Assembly (NCBI GenBank): GCA_014762495.1
Contig: JABURT010000134.1
Location: 1-47,486 of the forward strand
DNA length: 47,486 nucleotides
Reading direction: 5' to 3'
DNA from: Gammaproteobacteria bacterium
GTDB taxonomy: Bacteria; Pseudomonadota; Gammaproteobacteria; Thiohalospirales; Thiohalospiraceae
Shown here: positions 10,580 through 18,827 of the stretch, one piece after another
How the letters are laid out: each line of letters opens with the position of its first letter
Position numbering within the stretch: position 1 is the stretch's first letter
The notes under the pieces: generated by a model
Databases searched by the model: none
Told to the model about the DNA's origin: nothing
The model's input: only the letters and a program-made list of their open reading frames with translations
Program-made: the position numbers and the translations under genes

Positions 10580-11026
10580 TTGGATACGATGGATATTTAT
10601 GAAGTGATGCAGCACCTTCCGCATCGCTATCCATTCCTGCTGGTTGATAAGGTATTGGAGATCAAGAAGGGCGAATCGCTAAAAGCCATTAAAAACGTCT
10701 CCTACAACGAGCCCTATTTTCCTGGCCATTTCCCGCATCGTCCAGTGATGCCCGGCGTGTTGATCCTTGAGGCCCTGGCCCAGGCCACGGGCATACTTGC
10801 GTTCGTCACCACCGAAAGCAGGCCGACCGAGAAATCACTCTATTACTTTGTCGGCATCGATGATGCCCGCTTCAAGCATCCGGTGATCCCAGGTGACCAG
10901 CTTCTGCTCGAGGTGGAGGTCCTGCAGACCAAGCGAGGCGTGTGGAAGTTCGACGGCAAGGCCAGTGTCGATGGCAAGGTGGTGACCTCCGCAACCCTGA
11001 TGTGCGCCGAAAGAGAGGTGCAATGA
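10580..11026 (+). CDS. fabZ: 3-hydroxyacyl-ACP dehydratase FabZ
   Basis: A hot-dog-fold dehydratase that removes water from 3-hydroxyacyl-ACP in fatty acid elongation, drawing on the same pool that LpxA and LpxD use. The 148-residue product has the catalytic His in [13 protein letters not shown] and the active-site segment [22 protein letters not shown]. The AAGGAGT site at 10566-10572 has ideal spacing to TTG 10580, whereas the in-frame ATG at 10589 is too far, so I prefer the TTG start. Its TGA overlaps the lpxA ATG. Confidence 0.95.
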   Translation: MDTMDIYEVMQHLPHRYPFLLVDKVLEIKKGESLKAIKNVSYNEPYFPGHFPHRPVMPGVLILEALAQATGILAFVTTESRPTEKSLYYFVGIDDARFKHPVIPGDQLLLEVEVLQTKRGVWKFDGKASVDGKVVTSATLMCAEREVQ

Positions 11027-11796
11027 GCATCGACCCGCGCGCCGTCATCGATCCCGGTGCCGTCATCGCGGACGATGTCAGCATCGGACCCTATTCCATT
11101 ATCGGTGCCGATGTCGAGATCGGTGCCGGGACCTGGATCGGGCCCCATGTCGTGATCCAGGGGCCGACACGTATTGGCCGCGATAATAAGTTTTACCAGT
11201 TCTCCTCCATCGGCGAGGTGCCGCAGGACAAAAAATACCACGGCGAGCAGAGCGCTCTGGTGATTGGTGATGGTAATGTGGTGCGTGAATTTTGTACCCT
11301 TAACCGGGGTACCGACGACGGCGGCGGCGAGACCCGTATTGGCAGTGATAACTGGATCATGGCCTATGTCCATATCGCCCACGACTGTCTGGTGGGTGAT
11401 CACACCATCTTTGCCAACAATGCATCACTGGCAGGGCATGTAAGGGTAGAGGATCACGCCATACTCGGCGGCTTCACCCTGGTACATCAGTTTACCGCCA
11501 TCGGTGCTCATAGTTTCACCGGTATGGGAAGCGCCATCTCCAAGGATGTGCCGCCCTATGTGATGGTCAACGGCAATCCAGCTGCCCCCTTTGGTCTAAA
11601 TAGCGAAGGTCTCAAGCGTCGTGGTTTCAGCAGCGAACTGCGCAGCGCCATCAAGCAGGCCTATAAGTTGCTCTATCGATCCGGCAAGACGACGGATGAA
11701 GCGATTCAGGGCATGTCAGAGCTGGCTGCCCAGCATGACGAGGTCGCGTACTTCGTCGAATTTCTGCGGAATTCGCAACGTGGTGTGATCCGCTAA
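11023..11796 (+). CDS. lpxA: UDP-GlcNAc acyltransferase LpxA
   Basis: First enzyme of lipid A synthesis: it acylates position 3 of the UDP-amino sugar from 3-hydroxyacyl-ACP. ATG 11023 overlaps the fabZ stop (ATGA) and gives 257 residues, close to the 262 of E. coli. Hexapeptide repeats form the beta helix (about 1-190), followed by the helical C-terminus. The catalytic base aligns with His120 in VHIAHDC (E. coli His125). Met168 stands where E. coli has the chain-length residue Gly173, as in Pseudomonas aeruginosa, suggesting a preference for shorter chains. The gene meets lpxB tail-to-tail with a 4-base overlap. Confidence 0.96.
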   Translation: MSIDPRAVIDPGAVIADDVSIGPYSIIGADVEIGAGTWIGPHVVIQGPTRIGRDNKFYQFSSIGEVPQDKKYHGEQSALVIGDGNVVREFCTLNRGTDDGGGETRIGSDNWIMAYVHIAHDCLVGDHTIFANNASLAGHVRVEDHAILGGFTLVHQFTAIGAHSFTGMGSAISKDVPPYVMVNGNPAAPFGLNSEGLKRRGFSSELRSAIKQAYKLLYRSGKTTDEAIQGMSELAAQHDEVAYFVEFLRNSQRGVIR

Positions 11797-12950
11797 TCCT
11801 CAAGCATCTCCAACGCTAGACGGGCCAGTTTCTCTGAGCCGCCGCCTTCACCAAGTTTCTCCTTCACATGCCCGAGTTTCTCCCTGATTATCCTGGCATA
11901 GTCCGGATCATCCAGGATACGCATGATCTCGGCGGCAATGGCCTCGGGACGAGCCCGGCTTTGTACGAATTCTTTGGCGACTTCCTCGCCGGCGACGATA
12001 TTGGCCAGGCCGATAATCGGAATCTTGATCATACGTCCGACGATGGCGTAGGTGAGCCAGGCCACCTTGTAAGTGATGGCCATGGGGATCCCCATCATGG
12101 CAACCTCCAGTGTCGCGGTGCCGGAGGCGGTGATGATGGCATCGCAGGTCTGGGCCACGTCATAGCTCTGACCGTCGACCAGGATCACCTCCACATCGAC
12201 GGCGTCGAGACAGGGTTGAATCATCTCGCGACTGAGACTGGAGGCGATGGGGAGGATAAACTGGACATCCGGATGCGTCGTCTGAATGATTTTCGCCGAT
12301 TCTAGAATGATTGGAAGCAGTCTTTTTATTTCGCCACGGCGGCTGCCCGGGAACAGGCCGACGGTCTGCTTATCTGGATCCAGGCCAAAGTGTTGTATCG
12401 CCTGCTCGCGGCTCAGGGAGGGCTTGACCTCGTCCACCAGGGGGTGGCCGACATAACGAACGGGAATGCCATGTTGCTCGTAGAACTGCGTTTCGAAGGG
12501 GAAGATGACCGCCATCATGTCGACCACCTCGCCGATCCCCTTGACTCGGCCCTGGCGCCAGGCCCAGACCTGCGGGCTGACGTAAAACAGCACCTTGACG
12601 CCGCAGGCATTGGCGGTCCGGGCCAGACGCAGGTTGAAGTCAGGGTAGTCGGTCAGGACCAGCAGGTCGGGCCGGTCACGACACACCCGTTCCTGCATCT
12701 CCCTGAGCAGGGCAGAGAGACGGCGGTATTGCAGCAAGGGCTCGATGAGCCCCACCACCGACAGCTCGGAGGCGTCGTGTACGGCCTCTACGCCCTCGGC
12801 GCGCATACGCGGGCCAGCAATGCCGTAGAAGTGGGTGCCGGGTTCGAGTCGCTTGAGCTCCTTGACGAAGTTGGCGGCATGCAGGTCGCCCGAGGCCTCC
12901 CCGGCGACCATCATGATCCGTTTGGCCGTCTCCGAGGCGGTCTCAGCCAC
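11793..12950 (-). CDS. lpxB: Lipid-A-disaccharide synthase LpxB
   Basis: A membrane-associated glycosyltransferase (GT19) that joins the UDP-diacyl sugar and the lipid X type sugar into the tetraacyl disaccharide. The 385-residue product has the N-terminal motif VAGEASGDLHAAN, the central VGHPLVDE and LFPGSRRGEI, and the C-terminal QTCDAIITASGTATLE. Start is GTG at 12950; no ATG lies between it and the VAGEASGD motif at a sensible distance. In most relatives lpxB follows lpxA on the same strand. Here it is inverted and forms the end of a minus-strand gnnA-gnnB-lpxB operon, overlapping gnnB by 8 bases. Confidence 0.95.
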   Translation of the reverse strand: MAETASETAKRIMMVAGEASGDLHAANFVKELKRLEPGTHFYGIAGPRMRAEGVEAVHDASELSVVGLIEPLLQYRRLSALLREMQERVCRDRPDLLVLTDYPDFNLRLARTANACGVKVLFYVSPQVWAWRQGRVKGIGEVVDMMAVIFPFETQFYEQHGIPVRYVGHPLVDEVKPSLSREQAIQHFGLDPDKQTVGLFPGSRRGEIKRLLPIILESAKIIQTTHPDVQFILPIASSLSREMIQPCLDAVDVEVILVDGQSYDVAQTCDAIITASGTATLEVAMMGIPMAITYKVAWLTYAIVGRMIKIPIIGLANIVAGEEVAKEFVQSRARPEAIAAEIMRILDDPDYARIIREKLGHVKEKLGEGGGSEKLARLALEMLED

Positions 12951-14046
12951 CCATCACCCCTCTAATGACCCCCAGGACCGTCTCGACCTGTTCCTCGGTG
13001 AGCTCCGGGTAGATGGGCAGAGCCATACAACGCGAGGCCAGCTCCTCGCTCACCGGCAGGCTCACGCCCTGGCACACCTCGGCAAAGGCCTTCTGTCGGT
13101 GCAGAGGGATGGGGTAGTAGACGGCGCAGCCGATACCGGCCTCCTGCAGGGCCTTCATAATATCGTCACGGCGATCGGTGAGCAGGGTGTACTGGTGGTA
13201 GACATGAACACCCTTGCCGTCTTCGTGGGGCGGGGTGGTGCCTTCGATGGCGGACAGACCCTCGCTGTATTGGTGGGCAGCGCGACGGCGGCCTTTGTTG
13301 AACGATTCGATGCGCTTGAGCTTGCTGCGCAGGATTGCTGCCTGGATTTCGTCGAGGCGGCTGTTGTAGCCGATGATGTCGTGGTGATAGCGCTCGGCCG
13401 AGCCATGGTTGCGCAACTGCTTGAGCTTGGCGGCCAACTCGTCGTCATTGGTGGTGACCATGCCACCGTCGCCATAGCACCCCAGGTTCTTGCTGGGGAA
13501 GAAGCTGTGACAGCCGGCAATGCCGATGCCGCCGGTCATCTTGCCGTCCACGGAGGCACCGAAGGACTGGGCACAATCCTCAATCACCTTCAGATTATGC
13601 TTGTCGGCGATGGCCATGATGGCGCCCATGTCGGCGGGCTGGCCGAACAGGTGGACCGGCAGGACGGCACGGGTCTTGTCGGTGATAGCCGCCTCGATCT
13701 TGGCCGGGTCGATGTTGTAGGTGTCGGGTTCGACATCGACGAAGACCGGGGTGGCACCGACGTAGACAATGGCCTCGGCGGTGGCGATGAAGGTGAATGG
13801 GGTGGTGATGACCTCATCGCCCTCACCGATACCGGCGGCGAGCAGGGCCAGGTGCAGGGCCTCGGTGCCGTTGGCGCAACTGATGGCGTGTTCGACGCCG
13901 AGGTAGTCGGCGGCCTCTTTCTCGAAAGACTGGACGTTGGGTCCCAGAATAAAGGCGGTGCTCTCCAGCACGCCGAGGACGCCGCTGTCGATCTCGTCTT
14001 TCATCGCCAGGTACTGGCCCTTGAGGTCAACCATTGGGATATTCAT
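12943..14046 (-). CDS. gnnB: DegT/DnrJ/EryC1 PLP aminotransferase, probable GnnB
   Basis: A PLP-dependent sugar aminotransferase of 367 residues. Family marks are the N-terminal MVDLKGQY and FILGPNVQSFE, then NGTEALHLAL (phosphate loop), the internal-aldimine Lys in SFFPSKNLGCYGDGG, and the RLDEIQAAIL segment. The family covers many sugars. The assignment to GnnB, which transaminates the 3-keto sugar to UDP-GlcNAc3N, rests on its position between a GnnA-like dehydrogenase and lpxB beside lpxA, the arrangement described for lipid A 3-amino sugar synthesis in Acidithiobacillus ferrooxidans. A WbpE-like O-antigen role is the main alternative. Confidence 0.82.
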   Translation of the reverse strand: MNIPMVDLKGQYLAMKDEIDSGVLGVLESTAFILGPNVQSFEKEAADYLGVEHAISCANGTEALHLALLAAGIGEGDEVITTPFTFIATAEAIVYVGATPVFVDVEPDTYNIDPAKIEAAITDKTRAVLPVHLFGQPADMGAIMAIADKHNLKVIEDCAQSFGASVDGKMTGGIGIAGCHSFFPSKNLGCYGDGGMVTTNDDELAAKLKQLRNHGSAERYHHDIIGYNSRLDEIQAAILRSKLKRIESFNKGRRRAAHQYSEGLSAIEGTTPPHEDGKGVHVYHQYTLLTDRRDDIMKALQEAGIGCAVYYPIPLHRQKAFAEVCQGVSLPVSEELASRCMALPIYPELTEEQVETVLGVIRGVMGG

Positions 14047-14063
14047 ATGCGTTTCACACTCCG

Positions 14064-15002
14064 TTAGGCCTGGCCCAGCAGGCGGGTGATCTCCATGGCG
14101 GTTTCGAGGGCACGCTTGCCGTCTTCACCGCTGACCACCGGGCTGGTACCGTCTTTAATGCATTTGAGAAAGGACTCGATCTCGCTATAGAGGGCATCGC
14201 CCGCATCGAAGATCTGTTCCTGGCTGTCGATCTCGGCCACGCCGGGGAACATCTCACCTTCTCCCTTACTGTGGATACCGAGCTTCTTGTTGCCAAAATC
14301 GACGCTGATATAGGTGTCGTGCTGGAAGATGCGCATCTTGCGCTCGCTCTTCATGCCGGCGCGGCTGGCGGTGACATTGGCGACGCAGCCGTTCTCGAAC
14401 TCGATGCGGGCATTGGAGATATCGATATCGTTGGACAATACGGCGACCCCCTTGGCATCGATGCGTTTGACCTCGGAATCCACCAGATCGAGGATGATGT
14501 CGATATCGTGGATCATGAGGTCAAGGATGACGTTGACGTCGGCCCCACGTGGGTTGAAGGGGGCAATGCGCTGGGATTCGATGAACATGGGTTGGGTTAG
14601 CACCTTGTCCAGTGCCAGGATGGCCGGATTGAAGCGTTCGAGATGACCGACCTGGAGCACCAGCTTGTTTTTTGCCGCGATCTCCACCAGCTCGGCGGCC
14701 TCGTCCACGGTCGCGGTGATCGGCTTCTCCAGCATGACGTGGATGCCGTTCTCCAGGAATTCCCTGGCGACCTGGTAGTGGAGCTGGGTAGGGACGACAA
14801 TGCTAACGGCATCGACCTGGCCAATGAGCTGGCGGTGGTCGCTGTAGGCCTCGACACCGTGCTTGTCGGCGATTTCACGGGCGGTGGCTTCATTGGCGTC
14901 GCATACGGCGACCAGTTCGGAGTCGGACAGGGCGGCGTACTTGTCGGCGTGGAATTTACCCAGGTAGCCCACACCCACAACGGCGCTTCGAATCTTGCTC
15001 AT
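14064..15002 (-). CDS. gnnA: Gfo/Idh/MocA oxidoreductase, probable GnnA
   Basis: An NAD(P)-dependent sugar dehydrogenase of 312 residues. The Rossmann motif is GVGYLGKFHADKY at the N-terminus, the catalytic Lys is in the EKPIT motif, and the conserved substrate segment GHLERFNPA and LMIHDIDIIL follow. I place the start at ATG 15002, which has an AAGGATT ribosome binding site 6-7 bases upstream; the frame is open for 35 more codons, but that extension is not conserved-looking. GnnA oxidises the 3-hydroxyl of UDP-GlcNAc to a ketone. The gene is 17 bases upstream of gnnB on the same strand, supporting one operon. Confidence 0.82.
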   Translation of the reverse strand: MSKIRSAVVGVGYLGKFHADKYAALSDSELVAVCDANEATAREIADKHGVEAYSDHRQLIGQVDAVSIVVPTQLHYQVAREFLENGIHVMLEKPITATVDEAAELVEIAAKNKLVLQVGHLERFNPAILALDKVLTQPMFIESQRIAPFNPRGADVNVILDLMIHDIDIILDLVDSEVKRIDAKGVAVLSNDIDISNARIEFENGCVANVTASRAGMKSERKMRIFQHDTYISVDFGNKKLGIHSKGEGEMFPGVAEIDSQEQIFDAGDALYSEIESFLKCIKDGTSPVVSGEDGKRALETAMEITRLLGQA

Positions 15003-15078
15003 GCTAATCCTTAAGAGGTGGTTTCGTGCGTCGGACGGCCCTCGTTGTGCCAGGCATCCGAAGATGTATTTCGCGTCC

Positions 15079-15100
15079 GGGCATGTCAGAATGCCCTTTC
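15079..15100. other. Hairpin in the gnnA-rnhB divergent spacer
   Basis: A perfect 6-bp inverted repeat (GGGCAT at 15079-15084, ATGCCC at 15091-15096) is followed on + by a pyrimidine run TTTCTTTT. The 194-base spacer separates divergent gnnA and rnhB, so it should hold both promoters. I see no convincing -35/-10 pair for either. The dyad could be an operator or a weak terminator. Confidence 0.35.
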
Positions 15101-15196
15101 TTTTCACGGGTCAAATGATCGCATTTAGCCTCGCACAAATCAATCTGCCCGAGCGTATTGTATGAAAAACCAACACACTGAGAACAAACAAGAATT

Positions 15197-15802
15197 ATGC
15201 AGCAACATGGACTGAATTTGAGTGCCGACATTGGGCTGGTGGCCGGTGTCGATGAAGTGGGCCGGGGTCCCCTGGCGGGGCCTGTTGTCGCCGCAGCGGT
15301 CATCCTCGATCCCAGTCGTCCGATTGCAGGCCTCACCGACTCCAAGAAACTGACAGAGAGGCGGCGAGAGGCCCTCTACGAAGAGATACAGGCCAAGGCC
15401 CTGGCCTGGGCCATCGGGCGCGCCGAGGTCGGTGAAATCGACCGCATCAACATTCTTCAGGCCAGCCTGTTGGCCATGTCTCGTGCCGTGGAGGGCTTAG
15501 AACCTGCACCGCAACATGCCCTCGTCGATGGCAACAAGATACCGACACTGCCTTGCAGCGCCGAGGCCATTATTAAAGGCGACTTGACCGAACCCTGCAT
15601 CTCGGCGGCATCCATACTGGCAAAGGTGACGCGTGACCGTGAGATGGTGGAAATGGATTCACGCTATCCCGGTTACGGCCTCGCCAGCCACAAGGGCTAT
15701 CCCAGCAAGCAGCATCTATTGGCGTTAGAGGAACTCGGTGTTAGTCAAATTCACCGACGCAGTTTTGCGCCGGTAAAAAAACTTCTTGAACAGAGCGAGT
15801 GA
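15197..15802 (+). CDS. rnhB: Ribonuclease HII
   Basis: Removes the RNA strand of RNA-DNA hybrids and single misincorporated ribonucleotides. The 201-residue product has the catalytic acidic pair in [21 protein letters not shown] near the N-terminus, the ALVDGNKIP Asp in mid-protein, and the conserved C-terminal [18 protein letters not shown] segment. It normally follows lpxB and precedes dnaE. Here lpxB is inverted away from it and no dnaE follows, so it appears to be a single-gene transcript. Confidence 0.96.
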   Translation: MQQHGLNLSADIGLVAGVDEVGRGPLAGPVVAAAVILDPSRPIAGLTDSKKLTERRREALYEEIQAKALAWAIGRAEVGEIDRINILQASLLAMSRAVEGLEPAPQHALVDGNKIPTLPCSAEAIIKGDLTEPCISAASILAKVTRDREMVEMDSRYPGYGLASHKGYPSKQHLLALEELGVSQIHRRSFAPVKKLLEQSE

Positions 15803-15826
15803 ATTGACGCGCAAGCCGATACTGAA

Positions 15827-16294
15827 CTATCGGCGTTTACCCTTAACCATATCCGCCATATTGATCAGCCCGAAATAATCTAAAATGATGACGACACTGA
15901 TGAGGACGGAAAGATAAAGTCCGATATCGTAGTGATCAAAGGCACCCAGCTGAAGTTTGATCAGCATGGCGATAAATATCACTACGGGTATCGCTGCCGC
16001 GAGTAATGGTAAGAGCCGACTGACTTTTCGTGAAAAGAGATCCAGATATATGGTTAAGGCGGCCAGAACAGGGACCAGGTATATCAGGTAGGCCAAATAG
16101 GCCATGAAGTTGGTGCCGCCTGAATAGGTCTCGCTGGAAAAGAGCAGTTGAACGGTTTTGCCGGTGTAGGGTATCTCATAGCCTGTGTAGTTGATGAGAC
16201 CTCCAGCGACCTTGAGCCAGGGCATGAAGAAGAAGATGATTAGAGCGATGGAAAGTAGCGATTCCAAAGAGAGCTTGAACTTCATTTCAGTCAC
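15827..16294 (-). CDS. Hypothetical four-helix membrane protein
   Basis: The 155-residue product has four strongly hydrophobic stretches, at about residues 9-30, 63-84, 92-113 and 125-145, separated by short loops, and ends in a basic tail (KGKRR). I do not recognise a family. There is no motif suggesting an enzyme. It is convergent with rnhB, with 24 bases between the stops, and stands alone on its strand, with the thioredoxin gene 83 bases upstream. The coding case rests on clean membrane topology and ordinary codon use. Confidence 0.6.
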   Translation of the reverse strand: MTEMKFKLSLESLLSIALIIFFFMPWLKVAGGLINYTGYEIPYTGKTVQLLFSSETYSGGTNFMAYLAYLIYLVPVLAALTIYLDLFSRKVSRLLPLLAAAIPVVIFIAMLIKLQLGAFDHYDIGLYLSVLISVVIILDYFGLINMADMVKGKRR

Positions 16295-16377
16295 CTCACG
16301 GATGGTTTTTTGTTCGTTATTGCATTAAGCATAGCTGCAATGGTGCAAAAGGCACTAACTGACCATTTTCGACGCCA

Positions 16378-16722
16378 TCAATCTGTGTTGTCTTCGATAA
16401 AGTCCTTGATAAAGCTCGCGGGTTTTGCGCCACTGAAGCGTGCCTTCTCCTCGCCGTTTTGAAACAGGAGGATCGTCGGGAATCCCCGTACCTGATACTG
16501 ACCGGCAATTTTCATATTGTCCCCGTCATCGACCTCGATCTTGACTAACAACACCTCGCCTTCATACTCTTCAACGACCTGTTCTAGGATTGGTGCAATC
16601 GTGATACAGGGAGGGCACCATTCCGCCCACAGGTCGAGTAGTACAATATTTTCATGTGAAGCCTGGATGACGTCAGTATCGAAGCGTTCCAGGGAGGTTT
16701 CGGTATATTGGCCCATGTTCAT
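16378..16722 (-). CDS. Thioredoxin with a WCPPC active site
   Basis: A 114-residue cytoplasmic thioredoxin-fold protein without signal peptide. The active site is W-C36-P-P-C39 rather than the WCGPC of TrxA, and the cis-proline is in GFPTILLF. Family knowledge says the dipeptide between the cysteines tunes redox potential; Pro-Pro variants occur in thioredoxin-like proteins of several bacteria. It could act as a dedicated disulfide reductase rather than the housekeeping TrxA. A strong promoter and a Rho-independent terminator lie upstream on the same strand, so expression may depend on read-through of that terminator. Confidence 0.88.
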   Translation of the reverse strand: MNMGQYTETSLERFDTDVIQASHENIVLLDLWAEWCPPCITIAPILEQVVEEYEGEVLLVKIEVDDGDNMKIAGQYQVRGFPTILLFQNGEEKARFSGAKPASFIKDFIEDNTD

Positions 16723-16768
16723 CCAGCAAAAAAAGTCGAGATGGGCTAATTAGACCATAACGCGGAAC

Positions 16769-16797
16769 AAAAAAAAGCCGGGCTGTGGGAGCCCGGC
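16769..16797 (-). terminator. Rho-independent terminator before the thioredoxin gene
   Basis: On the minus strand an 8-bp GC-rich stem (16790-16797 with 16777-16784, five-base loop) is followed by eight T residues (the A run at 16769-16776 on +). It is directly upstream of, not after, the thioredoxin gene, which points to a short transcript or attenuation. Confidence 0.85.
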
Positions 16798-16867
16798 CAA
16801 GACGAAGAGTAGTGGGGTTGATGAAATCGTTCATCTGAAACATCATCGGGCCGTGCCCGATAATTAC
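16769..16867 (-). ncRNA. Candidate small RNA or attenuator leader upstream of thioredoxin
   Basis: On the minus strand a near-consensus promoter would start RNA at about 16865-16867, and a textbook terminator ends it at about 16769, giving roughly 100 nt. Three perfect hairpins fill it: a 7-bp stem (16845-16851/16855-16861), a 6-bp stem (16820-16825/16830-16835) and the 8-bp terminator stem. The first stem and the terminator share CGGGC/GCCCG, so mutually exclusive pairing is possible. It is either a free small RNA or a transcription attenuator for the thioredoxin gene, which starts 47 bases beyond the T tract. I recognise no known RNA family. Confidence 0.6.
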
Positions 16868-16872
16868 GTAGT

Positions 16873-16900
16873 ATTTTACTCGGGATATAATAATTGTCAA
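16873..16900 (-). promoter_or_regulatory. Strong sigma-70 promoter driving the small RNA/thioredoxin leader
   Basis: Minus-strand TTGACA (16895-16900) and TAAAAT (16873-16878) are separated by 16 bases. The -35 is a perfect consensus and the -10 differs at one position. It is the best-matching promoter noted in the window. Confidence 0.75.
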
Positions 16901-16998
16901 GTGCTTTACTTGGTTATTATTGGGCTGGCCCGCCATTCCTACAAACGTTATGATATTGGGCAAATAATTGTTTTATAAATGAAAATTGAGAGGAATGT

Positions 16999-17283
16999 AT
17001 GTCAGAGACCATCGATGAACTGACGGTGCGCTACGAGGAAGACGGGATTGAAACCGTAAAGGAACTGGACAAAGTGGTACTTTCCAAGGGGGCATGGTCG
17101 ACGATTCTGTACCGATATCAGGACTGGGATCGCGCCAAGCAGGTCTATGGTCCCGACAAGTACACAATTCGCCGCTATCAGAAGCGTAACGGTGTCTACA
17201 TGCAAAAGTCCAAATTCAATATCTCGAGTAAGGACCAGGCCAAGAATATCATCGCCGCCCTGCAAAACTGGATAGACGACTGA
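16999..17283 (+). CDS. Hypothetical 94-residue protein
   Basis: A small soluble protein with no signal peptide and no cysteines. The pattern is a charged N-terminal half, then KYTIRRYQKRNGVYMQKSKFNI (split here as KYTIRRYQKR and NGVYMQKSKFNI), then an amphipathic helix ending in LQNWIDD. The alternation of a basic beta-strand region and a closing helix recalls PC4-like single-strand DNA binding proteins, but this is only a resemblance. ATG 16999 has a GAGAGGA site about 5 bases upstream, supporting translation. It is divergent from the small RNA/thioredoxin transcript. Confidence 0.7.
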   Translation: MSETIDELTVRYEEDGIETVKELDKVVLSKGAWSTILYRYQDWDRAKQVYGPDKYTIRRYQKRNGVYMQKSKFNISSKDQAKNIIAALQNWIDD

Positions 17284-17290
17284 TACCGAC

Positions 17291-17313
17291 GCGGTTGCTG
17301 CAAGGGCAACCGC
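17291..17313. terminator. Hairpin between convergent genes
   Basis: A perfect 8-bp stem (GCGGTTGC at 17291-17298 with GCAACCGC at 17306-17313) sits in the 37-base gap between the + gene ending at 17283 and the minus gene ending at 17321. The T tract on + is weak (TGTTT), so it may be a modest bidirectional terminator. Confidence 0.5.
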
Positions 17314-17320
17314 AGCCTGT

Positions 17321-18793
17321 TTAGTACTTCATGATCTCGATTTTAATCTCGGCAGGACCCTGTTCGAGATTTGCGAAATAGTCCTGTGCCTTGGCCAACC
17401 ATTCATAAGGCCCCGCGAGATAGACGAGATATTCCTCGAGCCGGTGGTGTTGGGAGACTATCTCATCCAGATAGCGGCTACTGTCCGGTTCGGTGGTGAT
17501 TTCATGATAATGAAACACATCGAGGGCATCATTCCAGGACCGACATATATTACGCAAGTAGAACGCTGTGTTGGGTTCTCCGACCCGGTAAAGGGTGATG
17601 GTTTGCGCGGTATCCTGTGCCAATGCGTTTTCAATCAATCCCTTGATGGGGGCGAATCCAGTGTCATAGGCAATGAAGAGCAGGGGACTCATAGTTTCGT
17701 CGGCAATGACGAAATCACCATAGGGGCCCTTGATCTGCAACTTGTCGCTTTTACTCATCTCGTGTTGAACGTAATCAGAAACGGGATCGCCCGGAATGGT
17801 CGGCAGGTGAAACTGAATATTCATGTCGTCACAGGGACAACTTGCAATGTGTAATCTCGACTGTAGCTCCGGATTAAAAGACACTTCCACGGTTTGACCC
17901 GCCATGAAACGGAGGCGCTGGGTTCGCGGTGTACGTGTCTGAAGTACGGTTATTCCGTCGATCTGGTCCAGCTTACGGATACTCAACGGGATCGTTTGCT
18001 CGGGGATATCGTCACTGGTGCTGGCCTCCGGTGCTTCCAGCGTGATGTCGCTGACCGGGGTGTTGCAACACATGAGAATGATATTATCGAGGCGTTCGGA
18101 TTCACTCAGGTGGTAATCGGAGTGTTTGATCTGTTTGACGTTGCCCGAGAGTACGCGTGCCTTGCATAGACCGCAATTCCCGCTACTGCATCCGTATTCA
18201 AGGGTCAGTCCATTACGAAGTGCGGCCTCGAGGATGGAATCCTGGCCTTCGACGAAGAAGTCATGGCCGCTGGGGACCATACGGACATGCGCCGCCATCA
18301 CTTTGAGGTAGGTATCCTTGTCCACGAGATAGGGGACCTGGTCATCGTCTTGCTCCCGTTCATCGAGTCTTTGGCTAAGCCAATTCAACAATTCTTTGGC
18401 GGTCGCTGCTTCGAGCTGGTTCTCCTGGGGATGTGTAAGTTTCGCTTTCAGTTGTTCGATGATATCAAGGTGCTGGCGAAACTTGTCCTTGATTCGAATC
18501 AATTCCTTGTTGAGGGTGGCTGCACGGGCCGTCATGGTGGCAATGTCTGGTGCCAGTAATTGCTGCATCTTGCCGTAACGTGCGCGAATCAGTGCCTCTT
18601 CGATGATTCGATCATAGCGATCCATTTCATTGCTATGTTCGATGTCGGCATCGGGAAAGGCCTGGGCAAGGTCCTCCAGACGGATTAGCCCCTCAAAGCT
18701 CTGAATCTCCCCATCCTGTATTTTCTGTTGCAAGCTTCCTCGACTTACGCCGACAAGCTTTGCCGCGCGGGAGAGGTTGAGCAAGTTTTCCAT
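17321..18793 (-). CDS. HTH domain - [2Fe-2S] ferredoxin - FNR reductase fusion
   Basis: This 490-residue protein joins parts that rarely meet. Residues 5-45 look like a MerR/excisionase-type helix-turn-helix (LSRAAKLVGVSRGSLQQKI, then a wing-like segment). Residues 55-150 are charged and probably coiled coil. Residues 165-255 form a plant-type [2Fe-2S] ferredoxin with C202, C207, C210 and C242. Residues 265-490 resemble a ferredoxin-NADP reductase module: RLHIAS stands for the FAD-binding RxYS motif and AYDTGFAPIKG for the NAD-binding loop. No signal peptide is seen. It could be a redox- or NAD(P)H-sensing regulator, or an oxidoreductase with a remnant HTH. It has its own promoter overlapping a palindrome. 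Confidence 0.85.
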   Translation of the reverse strand: MENLLNLSRAAKLVGVSRGSLQQKIQDGEIQSFEGLIRLEDLAQAFPDADIEHSNEMDRYDRIIEEALIRARYGKMQQLLAPDIATMTARAATLNKELIRIKDKFRQHLDIIEQLKAKLTHPQENQLEAATAKELLNWLSQRLDEREQDDDQVPYLVDKDTYLKVMAAHVRMVPSGHDFFVEGQDSILEAALRNGLTLEYGCSSGNCGLCKARVLSGNVKQIKHSDYHLSESERLDNIILMCCNTPVSDITLEAPEASTSDDIPEQTIPLSIRKLDQIDGITVLQTRTPRTQRLRFMAGQTVEVSFNPELQSRLHIASCPCDDMNIQFHLPTIPGDPVSDYVQHEMSKSDKLQIKGPYGDFVIADETMSPLLFIAYDTGFAPIKGLIENALAQDTAQTITLYRVGEPNTAFYLRNICRSWNDALDVFHYHEITTEPDSSRYLDEIVSQHHRLEEYLVYLAGPYEWLAKAQDYFANLEQGPAEIKIEIMKY

Positions 18794-18827
18794 CGTTGTA
18801 CTGCTTCTCTAAACGAGTCTAACCAAA

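Noticed and set aside
12835-14067. Long open frame on + (about 410 codons) opposite gnnB, and a similar one opposite lpxB
   Set aside because: They are antisense to clear enzymes with all catalytic motifs; GC-rich codon bias keeps the opposite frame open. The translations are low-complexity and match no family pattern.
16673-16963. 96-codon minus-strand frame covering the small RNA and its terminator
   Set aside because: It runs through a perfect terminator and out of frame into the thioredoxin gene, so it is probably not translated in full. A short peptide starting inside the RNA remains possible.
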